A stretch of DNA of 64,000 bases. Origin: an uncultured Lacinutrix sp. GTDB lineage: Bacteria > Bacteroidota > Bacteroidia > Flavobacteriales > Flavobacteriaceae. The stretch lies in assembly GCA_937129145.1 (NCBI GenBank), contig CAKZMU010000008.1:90333-154332 (forward strand), given 5' to 3'. Positions 18,123 to 27,012 of this stretch are shown in pieces. A model generated the notes under the pieces. It was given only the letters and a program-made list of their open reading frames with translations, searched no databases and was not told the DNA's origin. Position 1 is the stretch's first letter. Each line of letters starts with the position of its first letter. Both the position numbers and the translations under genes were made by a program.

Positions 18123-18786
18123 AATAGTAGCAATTATCCCTGCAAGAGGAGGTTCTAAACGATTGAAAAATAAGAACCTTCGATTGTTAAATGGAGTGCC
18201 TCTTTTGTTGCATAGTATAAATTATGCTAAGGATAATATGGATGTTTTAGATGCTATTTACGTTTCTACTAATGATTCTGAAATAGCTTCATTAGCGACA
18301 GAAGCTGGAGTAGAAGTTATACATCGCCCTGAAAATTTGTCTAATGATGATTCTACAACTGTATCTGCTTTAAAACATGCAATTCAGAGTGTAAACGAAA
18401 CATTTGATTTAGTTGTTTTATTACAGCCTACCAATCCTTTAAGACCAAAAAAACTATTGAGAGAAGCTTATAGAACGTTTTTAAATCAAAACTGTAATAG
18501 TTTAATGACCGTTAGTAGAAACCATCAAAAATTCGGAAAAATATCGGATGGTAAGTTTACACCTTTTAACTATAATATGGGGCAACGAAGTCAAGATTTA
18601 GAACCTCTGTATTTTGAAAATGGACTTTTATATATTACCAAAGCAGAGGCTATTTTAAAAGATAAGATATTGGCTAAAAATAATAGCCCTTTAATCGTTA
18701 ATCATGCTTTTAGTAATGTGGATATTGACACTGAAGAAGACCTTAAATATGCCGAATTTGTAATAAATAATTATGTAAATGACTAA
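18109..18786 (+). CDS. neuA: CMP-nonulosonate (sialic acid) cytidylyltransferase NeuA
   Basis: The enzyme joins CMP from CTP to a nine-carbon sialic-acid-type sugar. The 225-residue protein shows the family signature [15 protein letters not shown] (residues 9-23), then STNDSEIA and LQPTNPLRP (about 105-113), and ends with a conserved [10 protein letters not shown]. Length is normal for the catalytic domain, with no esterase extension. It overlaps both neighbours by a few bases. The genes neuB and neuC follow, so the full set for CMP-nonulosonate synthesis from UDP-GlcNAc is present. Members that use pseudaminic or legionaminic acid are similar, so substrate is assigned by context. Confidence 0.88.
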   Translation: MKTHKIVAIIPARGGSKRLKNKNLRLLNGVPLLLHSINYAKDNMDVLDAIYVSTNDSEIASLATEAGVEVIHRPENLSNDDSTTVSALKHAIQSVNETFDLVVLLQPTNPLRPKKLLREAYRTFLNQNCNSLMTVSRNHQKFGKISDGKFTPFNYNMGQRSQDLEPLYFENGLLYITKAEAILKDKILAKNNSPLIVNHAFSNVDIDTEEDLKYAEFVINNYVND

Positions 18787-19825
18787 CCCACACATAAACA
18801 TAGCTGGAAGACACATAGGATTGGATTTTCCTCCATTGGTCATTGCTGAAATAGGTATTAACCACGAAGGTTCATTAATGGTCGCAAAAGAAATGGTTGA
18901 TGCAGCAAAACGTGCTGGTGCCGAAATGGTTAAACACCAAACCCATATAGTAGAAGATGAAATGAGCAGCGAAGCAAAAGCTGTAATTCCTGGAAATGCT
19001 GAGGTTTCTATTTATGAAATCATGGAGCGTTGCGCATTAAATGAAACAGATGAGATTAAATTAAAAAACTATGTTGAAGCACAAGGAATGATTTTTATTT
19101 CCACGCCTTTTTCAAGAGCTGCTGCCAACAGGTTACAAAAAATGCAAGTAGCTGCTTATAAAATTGGCTCAGGCGAGTGTAATAACTACCCATTGTTGGA
19201 GCATATTGCACAGTTTGGAAAACCTGTGATTTTAAGTACAGGTATGAACACTATAGAAAGTGTTGCAAAAGCAGTTGCCATTTTTGATAAATACAATGTA
19301 GATGTTGCTTTATTACACACCACAAACTTATATCCAACACCACCAAACTTAGTACGCTTGGGAGCAATGCAACAATTGCATAAAGCGTTTCCAAACAAAG
19401 TATTTGGATTAAGCGACCATACATTAAACAACAATGCAAGTTTGGCTGCAACCGCTTTAGGTGCAAGTATTTTAGAGCGTCATTTCACCGACCATAAACA
19501 GCGTACAGGACCAGATATTGTATGCAGTATGGATGAATTGGAATGTAAAAACTTGATTATTAGTAGTCAGGAAATTGCACTAATGCGTGGTGGTAAAAAA
19601 GAACCTGCAAAGGAAGAACAAGTGACCATAGATTTTGCCTTTGCAACCGTTTGTACGATTAAGGATGTTAAAGCTGGCGATGTTTTTACAAAAGAAAATA
19701 TTTGGGTAAAACGTCCAGGAACTGGAGAGATTTTTGCAAAAGACTATAATAATATTTTAGGTAAAAAAGCAAAAGTAAGTATAGCCAACGATACACAATT
19801 AAATTGGGAAGACATTGAGCAATAA
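18779..19825 (+). CDS. neuB: N-acetylneuraminate (nonulosonate) synthase NeuB
   Basis: NeuB condenses phosphoenolpyruvate with a ManNAc-type sugar to make the nine-carbon acid. The 348-residue protein has the TIM-barrel start [20 protein letters not shown] (residues 19-38), [46 protein letters not shown] and GLSDHT, all in family order. The last 60 residues form a SAF (antifreeze-like) domain ([20 protein letters not shown]) that closes the active site. Length matches authentic NeuB. No pseudaminic or legionaminic precursor genes occur in the window, which favours a Neu5Ac-type product. Confidence 0.92.
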   Translation: MTNPHINIAGRHIGLDFPPLVIAEIGINHEGSLMVAKEMVDAAKRAGAEMVKHQTHIVEDEMSSEAKAVIPGNAEVSIYEIMERCALNETDEIKLKNYVEAQGMIFISTPFSRAAANRLQKMQVAAYKIGSGECNNYPLLEHIAQFGKPVILSTGMNTIESVAKAVAIFDKYNVDVALLHTTNLYPTPPNLVRLGAMQQLHKAFPNKVFGLSDHTLNNNASLAATALGASILERHFTDHKQRTGPDIVCSMDELECKNLIISSQEIALMRGGKKEPAKEEQVTIDFAFATVCTIKDVKAGDVFTKENIWVKRPGTGEIFAKDYNNILGKKAKVSIANDTQLNWEDIEQ

Positions 19826-20954
19826 TAAAACCGTAGCATTTTTAACAGGAACTCGTGCCGATTTTGGAAAAATAAAATCGCTAATACATGTTTTGCAAGA
19901 TTCACAAGGGTTTGAACCCCATATTTTTGTTACTGGGATGCACCTCATGGAAACTTACGGTTATACGCTCATAGAGGTTGAAAAATCAGGTTTTAAAAAC
20001 ATCGAGACGTTTAAAAATCACACCCACGAAACCACTATGGATTTAACTTTGGCTAAAACCATTGAAGGGTTTTCGGTATATGTAAAAAAACTAAAACCAG
20101 ATTTAATTGTTATTCATGGCGATAGGGTAGAAGCACTAGCTGGCGCTATTGTTGGTAGTTTAAATAATGTTTTGGTGGCACATATTGAAGGTGGCGAAAT
20201 TTCAGGAACCATAGATGAGCTAATACGTCATGCAACCAGTAAAATGAGTCACATCCATTTTGTGGCAAATAAGCTAGCAAAAAAACGACTCATTCAACTT
20301 GGAGAATTGCCAGAATCCATTTTTACAATTGGCTCGCCAGATGTTGATATTATGTTTTCAAAAAACCCACCATCTTTACAGACAGTTTTAAGGTATTATG
20401 AAATCCCTTTTAAAAATTATGGCATTGCCATGTTTCATCCTGTGACTACTGAGTTTGAAGACATGGAAGAATATGCCAATAATTTTGTAAAAGCTCTAAT
20501 TGATAGCGAAAAGAATTTTGTGGTGGTATATCCTAACAACGATTTGGGAAGTACACATATTCTAAATGCTTATGATAAGTTAAAGAATCATTCTAATTTC
20601 CGTTTATTTCCATCCATAAGATTTGAATATTTTTTGACGCTTCTTAAACATGCTAATGTAATTATTGGTAATAGTAGTGCTGGTATTAGAGAAGCATCTT
20701 ATTACAATGTTCCAACGATTAATATTGGAACACGACAAGCAAATAGAAGCAACCACGAAAGTATTATTAATGTTGATTATAATTATACTAATATTGTTAA
20801 CGCTTTAGATAGTAAGTTAGATAATAGGCATAATGATAATAGCTTTGAGTTTGGTAAAGGAAATAGTGCTATTCAATTTCTAGAGAGCCTAAAAAAGCCT
20901 GAAATTTGGAATTTAGAGAATCAAAAACAGTTTGTAGATTTTAAGTTTTTGTAG
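19815..20954 (+). CDS. neuC: Hydrolysing UDP-N-acetylglucosamine 2-epimerase NeuC
   Basis: It converts UDP-GlcNAc to ManNAc and UDP, the first step to sialic acid. The 379-residue protein begins [18 protein letters not shown], the NeuC/LegG subgroup signature, and has [14 protein letters not shown] (about residues 96-110), [13 protein letters not shown] (about 120) and [10 protein letters not shown] (about 287), all active-site regions of the family. The start is TTG at 19815, inside the end of neuB. LegG, which acts on a 2,4-diacetamido sugar, is the main alternative, but no legB/legC is visible. Confidence 0.9.
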   Translation: MSNNKTVAFLTGTRADFGKIKSLIHVLQDSQGFEPHIFVTGMHLMETYGYTLIEVEKSGFKNIETFKNHTHETTMDLTLAKTIEGFSVYVKKLKPDLIVIHGDRVEALAGAIVGSLNNVLVAHIEGGEISGTIDELIRHATSKMSHIHFVANKLAKKRLIQLGELPESIFTIGSPDVDIMFSKNPPSLQTVLRYYEIPFKNYGIAMFHPVTTEFEDMEEYANNFVKALIDSEKNFVVVYPNNDLGSTHILNAYDKLKNHSNFRLFPSIRFEYFLTLLKHANVIIGNSSAGIREASYYNVPTINIGTRQANRSNHESIINVDYNYTNIVNALDSKLDNRHNDNSFEFGKGNSAIQFLESLKKPEIWNLENQKQFVDFKFL

Positions 20955-20955
20955 A

Positions 20956-21870
20956 ATGAGCATACTATTTAAGAAATTTGTTAATATAGCCAGAGTTATT
21001 ATTCCTAGAAAATTATTTAATCAAATAAGAATAAAAAGGCAAGAAAAAGAAAACACAAGGTTTTTAAAAAAATTAACATCGCAAGTTCTAAAGTTTCATA
21101 AAAACACAAATGATAATGAAGTTATTGAGGTATTAAACTTTCTAGAAAACAATCCTATTTCAGTTTTTCCGTATAACTATATTCATAAATATAAAAAAGA
21201 AGAAATAGAAGTTGAGCTAGACCATGCAATAGGGTTGAAGTACATAATACACGAAAACAAAAAATTGTATTTTAAACGTTCAATGAGCGTTAATGCTATT
21301 AAAAGCCTATATAGAGGATTGCTTATTGACCAAGATATTGAATCACCACATTTATACTTAACGGAAGGATTTAAGTTGACCAGTCAAGATGTTATAGCTG
21401 ATATTGGAGCAGCTGAAGGAAATTTTTCTTTGTCTAATGTTGAACATGTAAAAAAAGCCTACTTATTTGAATCAGATTCAGAATGGATTGAAGCTCTGCA
21501 AGCCACTTTTAAGCCATGGAAAGATAAAGTGGAAATTATTAATTCGTTTGTTACAAATTATGATAGTGATTCGACGGTTAACATAAGTACATTCTATAAA
21601 AAGCATAATGATATTAGTTTTTTTAAAGTAGATATTGAAGGTGAAGAACAAAATTTTTTAAACGCCTGTGTCCCTATTTTTAAAGAAAATTCAAATATTA
21701 AATTAGCAATTTGTACCTACCACAAACATAATGATGAGGTTGATTTTACAAAGCAATTAAAATCATTAAATTTTAAAGTAAAACACTCTAAAGGGTACAT
21801 GTTGTATTTCTATGATAAATCAATTAGACCACCTTATTTTAGGAGAGGTTTGTTAAGAGCTAGCAAATAA
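20956..21870 (+). CDS. FkbM-family SAM methyltransferase
   Basis: This 304-residue protein has a FkbM-type methyltransferase domain from about residue 135: DVIADIGAAEGNFSL is motif I, AYLFESDSEW the acidic residue that binds SAM ribose, and ISFFKVDIEGEEQNFL the conserved K-x-D-x-E-G-x-E of the family. The first 130 residues are basic and helical. In polysaccharide loci such enzymes O-methylate sugars, and in some ABC-exported O antigens methylation caps the chain end, so it could work with the wzt-linked kinase; that link is speculation. It overlaps the next gene by one base and has low G+C. Confidence 0.85.
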   Translation: MSILFKKFVNIARVIIPRKLFNQIRIKRQEKENTRFLKKLTSQVLKFHKNTNDNEVIEVLNFLENNPISVFPYNYIHKYKKEEIEVELDHAIGLKYIIHENKKLYFKRSMSVNAIKSLYRGLLIDQDIESPHLYLTEGFKLTSQDVIADIGAAEGNFSLSNVEHVKKAYLFESDSEWIEALQATFKPWKDKVEIINSFVTNYDSDSTVNISTFYKKHNDISFFKVDIEGEEQNFLNACVPIFKENSNIKLAICTYHKHNDEVDFTKQLKSLNFKVKHSKGYMLYFYDKSIRPPYFRRGLLRASK

Positions 21871-22667
21871 TGCCAGATAAATCTAAAATCGCCATACTAT
21901 CTACCGTAGCCAATTTTGAATTATATCAAAAAACATCATTGTATTTTCCTGAAGGAATACAAAAATTTGTGATTGATGGTCGAAACGGTATGCATGGTCT
22001 AAGCAGTATCATCTATATGATGAGAAAACTTAAAAACAAAGGCATTGAGTGGTTGGTAATGGCTGACGAAGATGTGATTTTTTACGAAAGTGATATCGTG
22101 TTTTCAATTGTAGATAACATGCAAACAAATAATATCACAATTTGTGGTGCTAGAGATGGAGGAGATATAGCTCATAGAAACCAAAATCCTTTTGTTATCA
22201 ACACGTTTTTTTCGGTTGTAAATCTTGCTGATGTTTTTAAAATTTGGAATAAAAAAGAGATGCTAAAACATCAATACATTAAACCTAATGAGTTTGGTGA
22301 CAACCTAAAAGAATTAGCATTTTCTTTTGACGAAAACAGTTTATACGAACCCTATTACTGCTTTTATTTTTGGCTTAGAAGAAAAAGCAAGCACTTCTTG
22401 TTTTTAGACGCCATAATGGATAATGACGGAATTGCTAATTATTTAGAATTCGATAATGTTCAATTCCTTTGTCATACATGGTATGCAAGGGCTTATGGAA
22501 ATAATAAAAAGCATACAGATAGAATAAATAAGCATCTAAAAAAATTAGATGATAAACTCGTTGATAAATTATACACAAAACCTATAGTTTTTAAGCACAA
22601 AACATTTTATTTTGTTAAAAAACTAAACAAGTACTACAAACGTGTATTAATGAAATTGAATGTGTGA
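21870..22667 (+). CDS. Unassigned protein with GT-A-like acid motif
   Basis: I do not recognise a family for this 265-residue protein. It starts KIAILSTVANFELYQKTSLYF and contains WLVMADEDVIFYESD near residue 63, where DED looks like the metal-binding DxD of a GT-A glycosyltransferase. GLSSIIYMMRKLK precedes it in the position of the helix that follows the nucleotide-binding strand. The C-terminus is basic. There is no signal peptide or membrane helix. It is coupled to the FkbM methyltransferase by a one-base overlap and precedes the largest gap inside the locus, so it is probably a sugar-transfer enzyme. Confidence 0.6.
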   Translation: MPDKSKIAILSTVANFELYQKTSLYFPEGIQKFVIDGRNGMHGLSSIIYMMRKLKNKGIEWLVMADEDVIFYESDIVFSIVDNMQTNNITICGARDGGDIAHRNQNPFVINTFFSVVNLADVFKIWNKKEMLKHQYIKPNEFGDNLKELAFSFDENSLYEPYYCFYFWLRRKSKHFLFLDAIMDNDGIANYLEFDNVQFLCHTWYARAYGNNKKHTDRINKHLKKLDDKLVDKLYTKPIVFKHKTFYFVKKLNKYYKRVLMKLNV

Positions 22668-22784
22668 GATAAGATGGAGCTATAATTTTTTTAAGTCTAG
22701 TTTAGTTGCTTTTGCTTAAGAGCTTTAAGATAGTGGCCTAAAAGCTATAAACTGATTGTCGTTTCGTAATAACTAAAACTACTT
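22668..22784. other. Largest gap in the first part of the polysaccharide locus
   Basis: The gap is 117 bases and AT-rich. It holds no open frame with a good start, no hairpin with a T-run and no TAnnTTTG element that I can see. It separates the export/sialic-acid module from the deacetylase-to-aminotransferase module and may be a module boundary or hold an unrecognised promoter. Confidence 0.4.
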
Positions 22785-23699
22785 ATGTTAACAGTTAGTA
22801 ATTATCATTATATAAGAGAACATTTTAATTTTGAATATCCTAGTATTTTTGGAGTAACGCCAAAGTGTTTTGAGAATCAATTATTAAAACTTAAAAACTT
22901 GGGAGATTTTATAACTCCATTAGATTTAATTAATAATATTAACAGTGTTCTCACATCAAAAAACAACTACTATCTAATTACATTTGATGATGGTTTAAAA
23001 GAACAATTTGAATATGCTTTGCCAATTTTAGATGCCCATAACATATCTGCTATTTATTTTCTTAATTCCATTAATTTTAAAGAAAGAAGAGTAAGTACAG
23101 TACATAAAATACATTTGTTAAGGTCAATAATTCCACCTAGTGCGTTTTATAAAAAAATTCAAAATTTTTATAAAGTAAGATTCACAAATCAAGAAAAAGA
23201 AACTGCGATAAGTATTTATAGATTTGATGATTCATCTAGTGCTGAATTAAAGTATCTATTAAATTTTAAAATACCTTTTAGTAAGCAAGAAACTATTATA
23301 AATAATATATTTACAGAGTATTTTAACGAGCAAAATGTTCTGAATGATTTGTACATGAATGAAGACAATATTAAATATTTGGCAAGCATAGGGTGTTTAG
23401 GAAGTCACACGCATAGTCATTTTCCACTTGGTTTGTTAGATGAAGCTTCAATGCTCAACGAATTAAAGCAATCCAAGTTGTATTTTGAGTCGTTAACAAA
23501 TTCCAAAATTGAGTCTGTTGCTTACCCTTATGGGTCAAAAGAAGCTTGTACAGATTTGGTGTTTAAGCAAGCAAAAACAGCAAATTATAAAATAGGATTT
23601 ACTACAACTCCTGGAACTAATAAGGATACAGATAAAAATTTGGCATTAATGAGATTTGATTGTAATGATTTACCAGGAGGTAAAAATTTTAGAAGTTAA
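22785..23699 (+). CDS. Polysaccharide deacetylase (NodB family)
   Basis: It probably removes N- or O-acetyl groups from a sugar. The 304-residue protein has the NodB motif 1 as ITFDDGLKEQ (residues about 64-73, catalytic DD), motif 2 as GSHTHSHFPLG (about 205-215, metal-binding H-x-x-x-H) and AYPYGS as motif 3 (about 246). The segment between motifs 1 and 2 is longer than usual and helical. No signal peptide is visible, so it would act in the cytoplasm on an intermediate. A GNAT acyltransferase gene follows two bases later, which suggests deacetylation followed by re-acylation with another group. Confidence 0.87.
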   Translation: MLTVSNYHYIREHFNFEYPSIFGVTPKCFENQLLKLKNLGDFITPLDLINNINSVLTSKNNYYLITFDDGLKEQFEYALPILDAHNISAIYFLNSINFKERRVSTVHKIHLLRSIIPPSAFYKKIQNFYKVRFTNQEKETAISIYRFDDSSSAELKYLLNFKIPFSKQETIINNIFTEYFNEQNVLNDLYMNEDNIKYLASIGCLGSHTHSHFPLGLLDEASMLNELKQSKLYFESLTNSKIESVAYPYGSKEACTDLVFKQAKTANYKIGFTTTPGTNKDTDKNLALMRFDCNDLPGGKNFRS

Positions 23700-23701
23700 T
23701 A

Positions 23702-24535
23702 ATGGATGTACGTGAAGCAAATATTGAAGATTGGGATAAGCTAAATGCTTTTTATTCAAGAGTATATAGACCAAATCACCCATTGTTAAATAAAGAGTTT
23801 TGGTTGTGGCAATATGGTAATAAAAAATATGGTCGTGCCTTTATTTACTTAAATAGTAAAAATGAAATCGCTGGACATGTTGGAGCTAATTTTGGAGGAG
23901 AAGTTGCATGGATTATTAATGTTTACTTAGATAAGGACTCAAGAGGAAAAGGTGTTTTGAGAGAATTATATAATTTAGCACGAAATTATTACCCCCTAGC
24001 AGCAACAGCGGCTAACAAAGCTGGTCTAGGACTTTATAGAAATATGCGTTGGTACAGGTATTTTGATTTGGTTAGATATGTAAAAATTAACCCTGCTATA
24101 CATAATCCAGATTTTAATTCAGTTTGTAAAAAGGTTGATGTTTCTATTGCAAACTTAATTAATAAAGACACACATTATTTTCAACAGCCTTTTTTAAAAG
24201 GATTAACTTTAAATGATGGCTCTAAAGCCATTAGCCAAGAAGAAGTTGGAGGCATAAGAGTAGTGGATGTATGCCAATTAGAACAGTTAGAAAAGCAAGC
24301 ATGGGATTTAGGCTATTTATGGATGGATTATATAACCTCTTGGAACGATTTAAAAACCAAAGAACTAGAAAAAAACAGCTGGGTAATTGACAGTGAAAGT
24401 ATAGTGCCATGGAGGCTTAATCCTTTAGAAAAAGACTATTTCTGTGATATAACTTTTCTTTCCGAAAAACCTTTAAATAACGAATTTATAGTGCATAGGT
24501 CGTTTTCAGATCATGGACGTATTGGGAGTATATAA
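23702..24535 (+). CDS. GNAT-family N-acyltransferase
   Basis: A 277-residue protein whose first 135 residues form a GNAT fold: MDVREANIEDWDKLNAFYSR at the start, WIINVYLDKDSRGKGVLREL with the acetyl-CoA pyrophosphate loop R-G-K-G-V near residue 80, and AATAANKAGLGLYRNMRWY as the last strand and helix. The C-terminal half is a second unassigned domain. GNAT-FemAB-like arrangements occur in surface-glycan loci, where the protein acylates an amino sugar. It sits directly behind the deacetylase. Donor and target are not known. Confidence 0.8.
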   Translation: MDVREANIEDWDKLNAFYSRVYRPNHPLLNKEFWLWQYGNKKYGRAFIYLNSKNEIAGHVGANFGGEVAWIINVYLDKDSRGKGVLRELYNLARNYYPLAATAANKAGLGLYRNMRWYRYFDLVRYVKINPAIHNPDFNSVCKKVDVSIANLINKDTHYFQQPFLKGLTLNDGSKAISQEEVGGIRVVDVCQLEQLEKQAWDLGYLWMDYITSWNDLKTKELEKNSWVIDSESIVPWRLNPLEKDYFCDITFLSEKPLNNEFIVHRSFSDHGRIGSI

Positions 24536-24538
24536 CTT

Positions 24539-25936
24539 ATGCAAAAAAAATTAGGTCTTGTAATAACAGACGGTGTTGGTTTTAGAAATTTTATTTTAAG
24601 TAACTTTTTAAATGAAGCTAAAAGTACTTTTGATGAAGTTGTAATCTATTCATGTTTAGATAAAGAAGTGTATAAAGGCTTTACAACCAATGAAAAGATT
24701 GTTGAACTTGAAGTTTTTAAAGAAAATTTTTTCACATGGTTTTTTATGAAACTAAAAGAAGTTGCCCATTTGCAACTCAATAAAAAGAAGAGCTTTGGAA
24801 TTCTAGACAGCTATAACATAAACAAGACTTTTAGTAAAACCAATAGAGGTATCGCTAAAAGAGTTATATATTTTATTACCAAATTTTTAAAATCAGAATT
24901 TTGGATTCAAAGGTTTAACTATTTTCAGAAAATAACATTTAGAAATCATAGAATTACAAAAGACTACATAAAATATCTAAAAAAAGATGATGTAGACTTT
25001 TTGTTTTTTACACATCAACGACCACCATATATTGCTCCACTAATTTATGCGACAGAACAATTAAATATTAAAAACGCTACCTTTATTTTTAGTTGGGATA
25101 ATCTAGCATCTAAAGGGCGTATGGCTGGAAATTTTAATCACTATTTTGTTTGGAGCGACTTAATGAAGACTGAATTACTAGAATTCTATGCAAATGTAAA
25201 AACAAATCAGGTGCATGTAGTTGGAACACCTCAATTTGAACCTTATGTTTATGATGAGTATGGTTACGAAAAAGAAACATTTTACAATAAATTTAATTTA
25301 GACAAAAACTTAAAAGCTATTTTTTTTACTTGTAATGATTCGAGTAGTGAAAATGACCCTATCTACTTAAAATCTTTAGTTGAGTTTATAAAACATAACA
25401 AATTAGTAGAAGACGTAAATTTAATTGTTAGAACATCGCCAGCAGAAAACCCTGAGAGGTTTGAGAGTCTTGCAAAAGAGTATAATTTTATAAAATGGAA
25501 TTATCCAGATTGGAAAACTAAAAGACATAATCATCAAGAAAGTTGGTCACAAAGAGTGCCTTCATTAGAAGATTTAAACGATTTAAAAATGCTACTCAAG
25601 CATTGCGATATTTGCATTAATGTTTTATCCACCATAACATTAGATGCATTTGTTTTTAATAAACCAGTAATTAATCCAGTTTTTGGAAATCAATCAAATA
25701 ATCTGTACGATGACCAAAAGTTTCTAGAATACGAACATTTAAAAAATTTAGTAAATTCTCAGGCATCAATTATTGCTAAAAATGAAACAGAATATTTAGA
25801 GGCAATAAATTATTTGTTAGAAGGGAAGGATGATAAATCTTTAAAAAGAGCCAAGTTTTTAGATTTGCAAATTGGCAACACTTTGCAAGGTACTTGTCAA
25901 GGCATAGTCAATACAATTAATAAATGCATAAACTAA
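24539..25936 (+). CDS. Predicted GT-B-type glycosyl- or polyol-phosphate transferase, family unclear
   Basis: The 465-residue protein has two Rossmann-like halves. The first ends with DVDFLFFTHQRPPYIAPLIYATEQL, FIFSWDNLASKGRMAG and HYFVWSDLMKTELLEFY. The second has VHVVGTPQFEPY, AIFFTCNDSS, LIVRTSPAENPERF and ICINVLSTITLDAFVFNKPVI. The last motif matches the sugar-nucleotide site of GT-B enzymes and CDP-glycerol transferases (S-x-x-x-x-D-A in a 'time-honoured' loop). I cannot place it in a numbered CAZy family. It overlaps the next glycosyltransferase gene by 13 bases. It is one of the candidates for the missing nonulosonic acid transferase. Confidence 0.62.
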   Translation: MQKKLGLVITDGVGFRNFILSNFLNEAKSTFDEVVIYSCLDKEVYKGFTTNEKIVELEVFKENFFTWFFMKLKEVAHLQLNKKKSFGILDSYNINKTFSKTNRGIAKRVIYFITKFLKSEFWIQRFNYFQKITFRNHRITKDYIKYLKKDDVDFLFFTHQRPPYIAPLIYATEQLNIKNATFIFSWDNLASKGRMAGNFNHYFVWSDLMKTELLEFYANVKTNQVHVVGTPQFEPYVYDEYGYEKETFYNKFNLDKNLKAIFFTCNDSSSENDPIYLKSLVEFIKHNKLVEDVNLIVRTSPAENPERFESLAKEYNFIKWNYPDWKTKRHNHQESWSQRVPSLEDLNDLKMLLKHCDICINVLSTITLDAFVFNKPVINPVFGNQSNNLYDDQKFLEYEHLKNLVNSQASIIAKNETEYLEAINYLLEGKDDKSLKRAKFLDLQIGNTLQGTCQGIVNTINKCIN

Positions 25937-27012
25937 ACCAAAAATATATAGCTGTAATATGCAACTACCAACTACACGCCAATAGAGTAGGTGGTATGGA
26001 CCGTTTTTATGTAGCGTATGATGCAAAGGCTAAGGAATTGGGTTATGAAGTTGATTGGTTTTTTTCGAACCATGAAGAGTTTACGTTTTTTGAGAACCTA
26101 AATATTTATAGTCCTAAAGGTCAACAATCTGTAGAGGCTTTTTTTAAAGAATTTTGTTCGCAAAACAACAAACAACATAGTGTTGTAGTGACGCACTTTA
26201 CCGAGCTTTGTACGCCTTTTTATAAATGGGTAAAGCTTTATCACAAAGCCCATGTATTAGCTGTTGACCATAATCCACGACCGTTGAATGGGTTTCCTTT
26301 AAAAAAGAGACTTAAAAATAAGTTTAAAGGCTTTTGGTATTCTAAATACATTGACCAGTTTATAGCTGTGTCCAAATACACCAAAAAGCATATTTTAATA
26401 GATTATGGCAATTTTCTAGATTCTAAAACAAATGTGGTGTACAATGGTATTGATATTAGTGTATTTAAGAAGAGAGTAGCAAATAATGAAAACAAATTTA
26501 TTGTTGCTTCTCATTTAAGAGAATCAAAAGGTATTCAAGATTTAATAAAAGCGATTTCTTTATTAGACGATGCGATAAAAAAACAAATCAAAATTGATAT
26601 TTATGGCGAAGGTCCTTATGAAGTATTTCTTAAAGACTTAACTAAACAACTTGCTTTAGATAACTGTATTAGCTTTAAGGGAAGTTCATCCAAACTACAT
26701 GAGTTGTTTTGTAATTATAGCTATATGCTGCAACCAACGTATATGGAGTGTTTTAGCTTATCAATTTTAGAAAGCTTATCAGCAAATATCCCTGTTATTA
26801 CAACCCAAGTTGGAGGAAACCTAGAAGTCATTACTCATGGTGATAACGGATTTATATATCAAGCCGGAGATATAGATGCACTCTCAAACATTATTGAAAA
26901 TATTGTACTACAAGAAAGTATAATTACCAACGATGTGAGTACCTTGGTTGAAAAAGAATATTATTTAGAGAAAATGGTAAATGAACATATAAAATTATTA
27001 TCATGCATATAG
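25924..27012 (+). CDS. Glycosyltransferase family 4 (GT-B)
   Basis: The 362-residue protein has the family 4 C-terminal domain: VYNGIDISVFKK (about residue 175), FIVASHLRESKGIQDLI (about 190), IDIYGEGPYEVFLKDL and MLQPTYMECFSLSILESLSANIPVITTQVGG, which carries the E-x7-E retaining motif (about residues 275-300). The N-terminal acceptor domain includes VGGMDRFYVAYDAKA. No membrane segment. Retaining linkage is expected for the family; donor unknown. Short overlaps with both neighbours show tight coupling. Confidence 0.9.
   Translation: MHKLNQKYIAVICNYQLHANRVGGMDRFYVAYDAKAKELGYEVDWFFSNHEEFTFFENLNIYSPKGQQSVEAFFKEFCSQNNKQHSVVVTHFTELCTPFYKWVKLYHKAHVLAVDHNPRPLNGFPLKKRLKNKFKGFWYSKYIDQFIAVSKYTKKHILIDYGNFLDSKTNVVYNGIDISVFKKRVANNENKFIVASHLRESKGIQDLIKAISLLDDAIKKQIKIDIYGEGPYEVFLKDLTKQLALDNCISFKGSSSKLHELFCNYSYMLQPTYMECFSLSILESLSANIPVITTQVGGNLEVITHGDNGFIYQAGDIDALSNIIENIVLQESIITNDVSTLVEKEYYLEKMVNEHIKLLSCI

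Noticed and set aside
18779..20954. Pseudaminic or legionaminic acid pathway
   Set aside because: The required dehydratase, aminotransferase and acetyltransferase partners (PseB/PseC/PseH or LegB/LegC/LegH) are not next to these genes; the WecE-like enzyme fits dTDP-sugars better.
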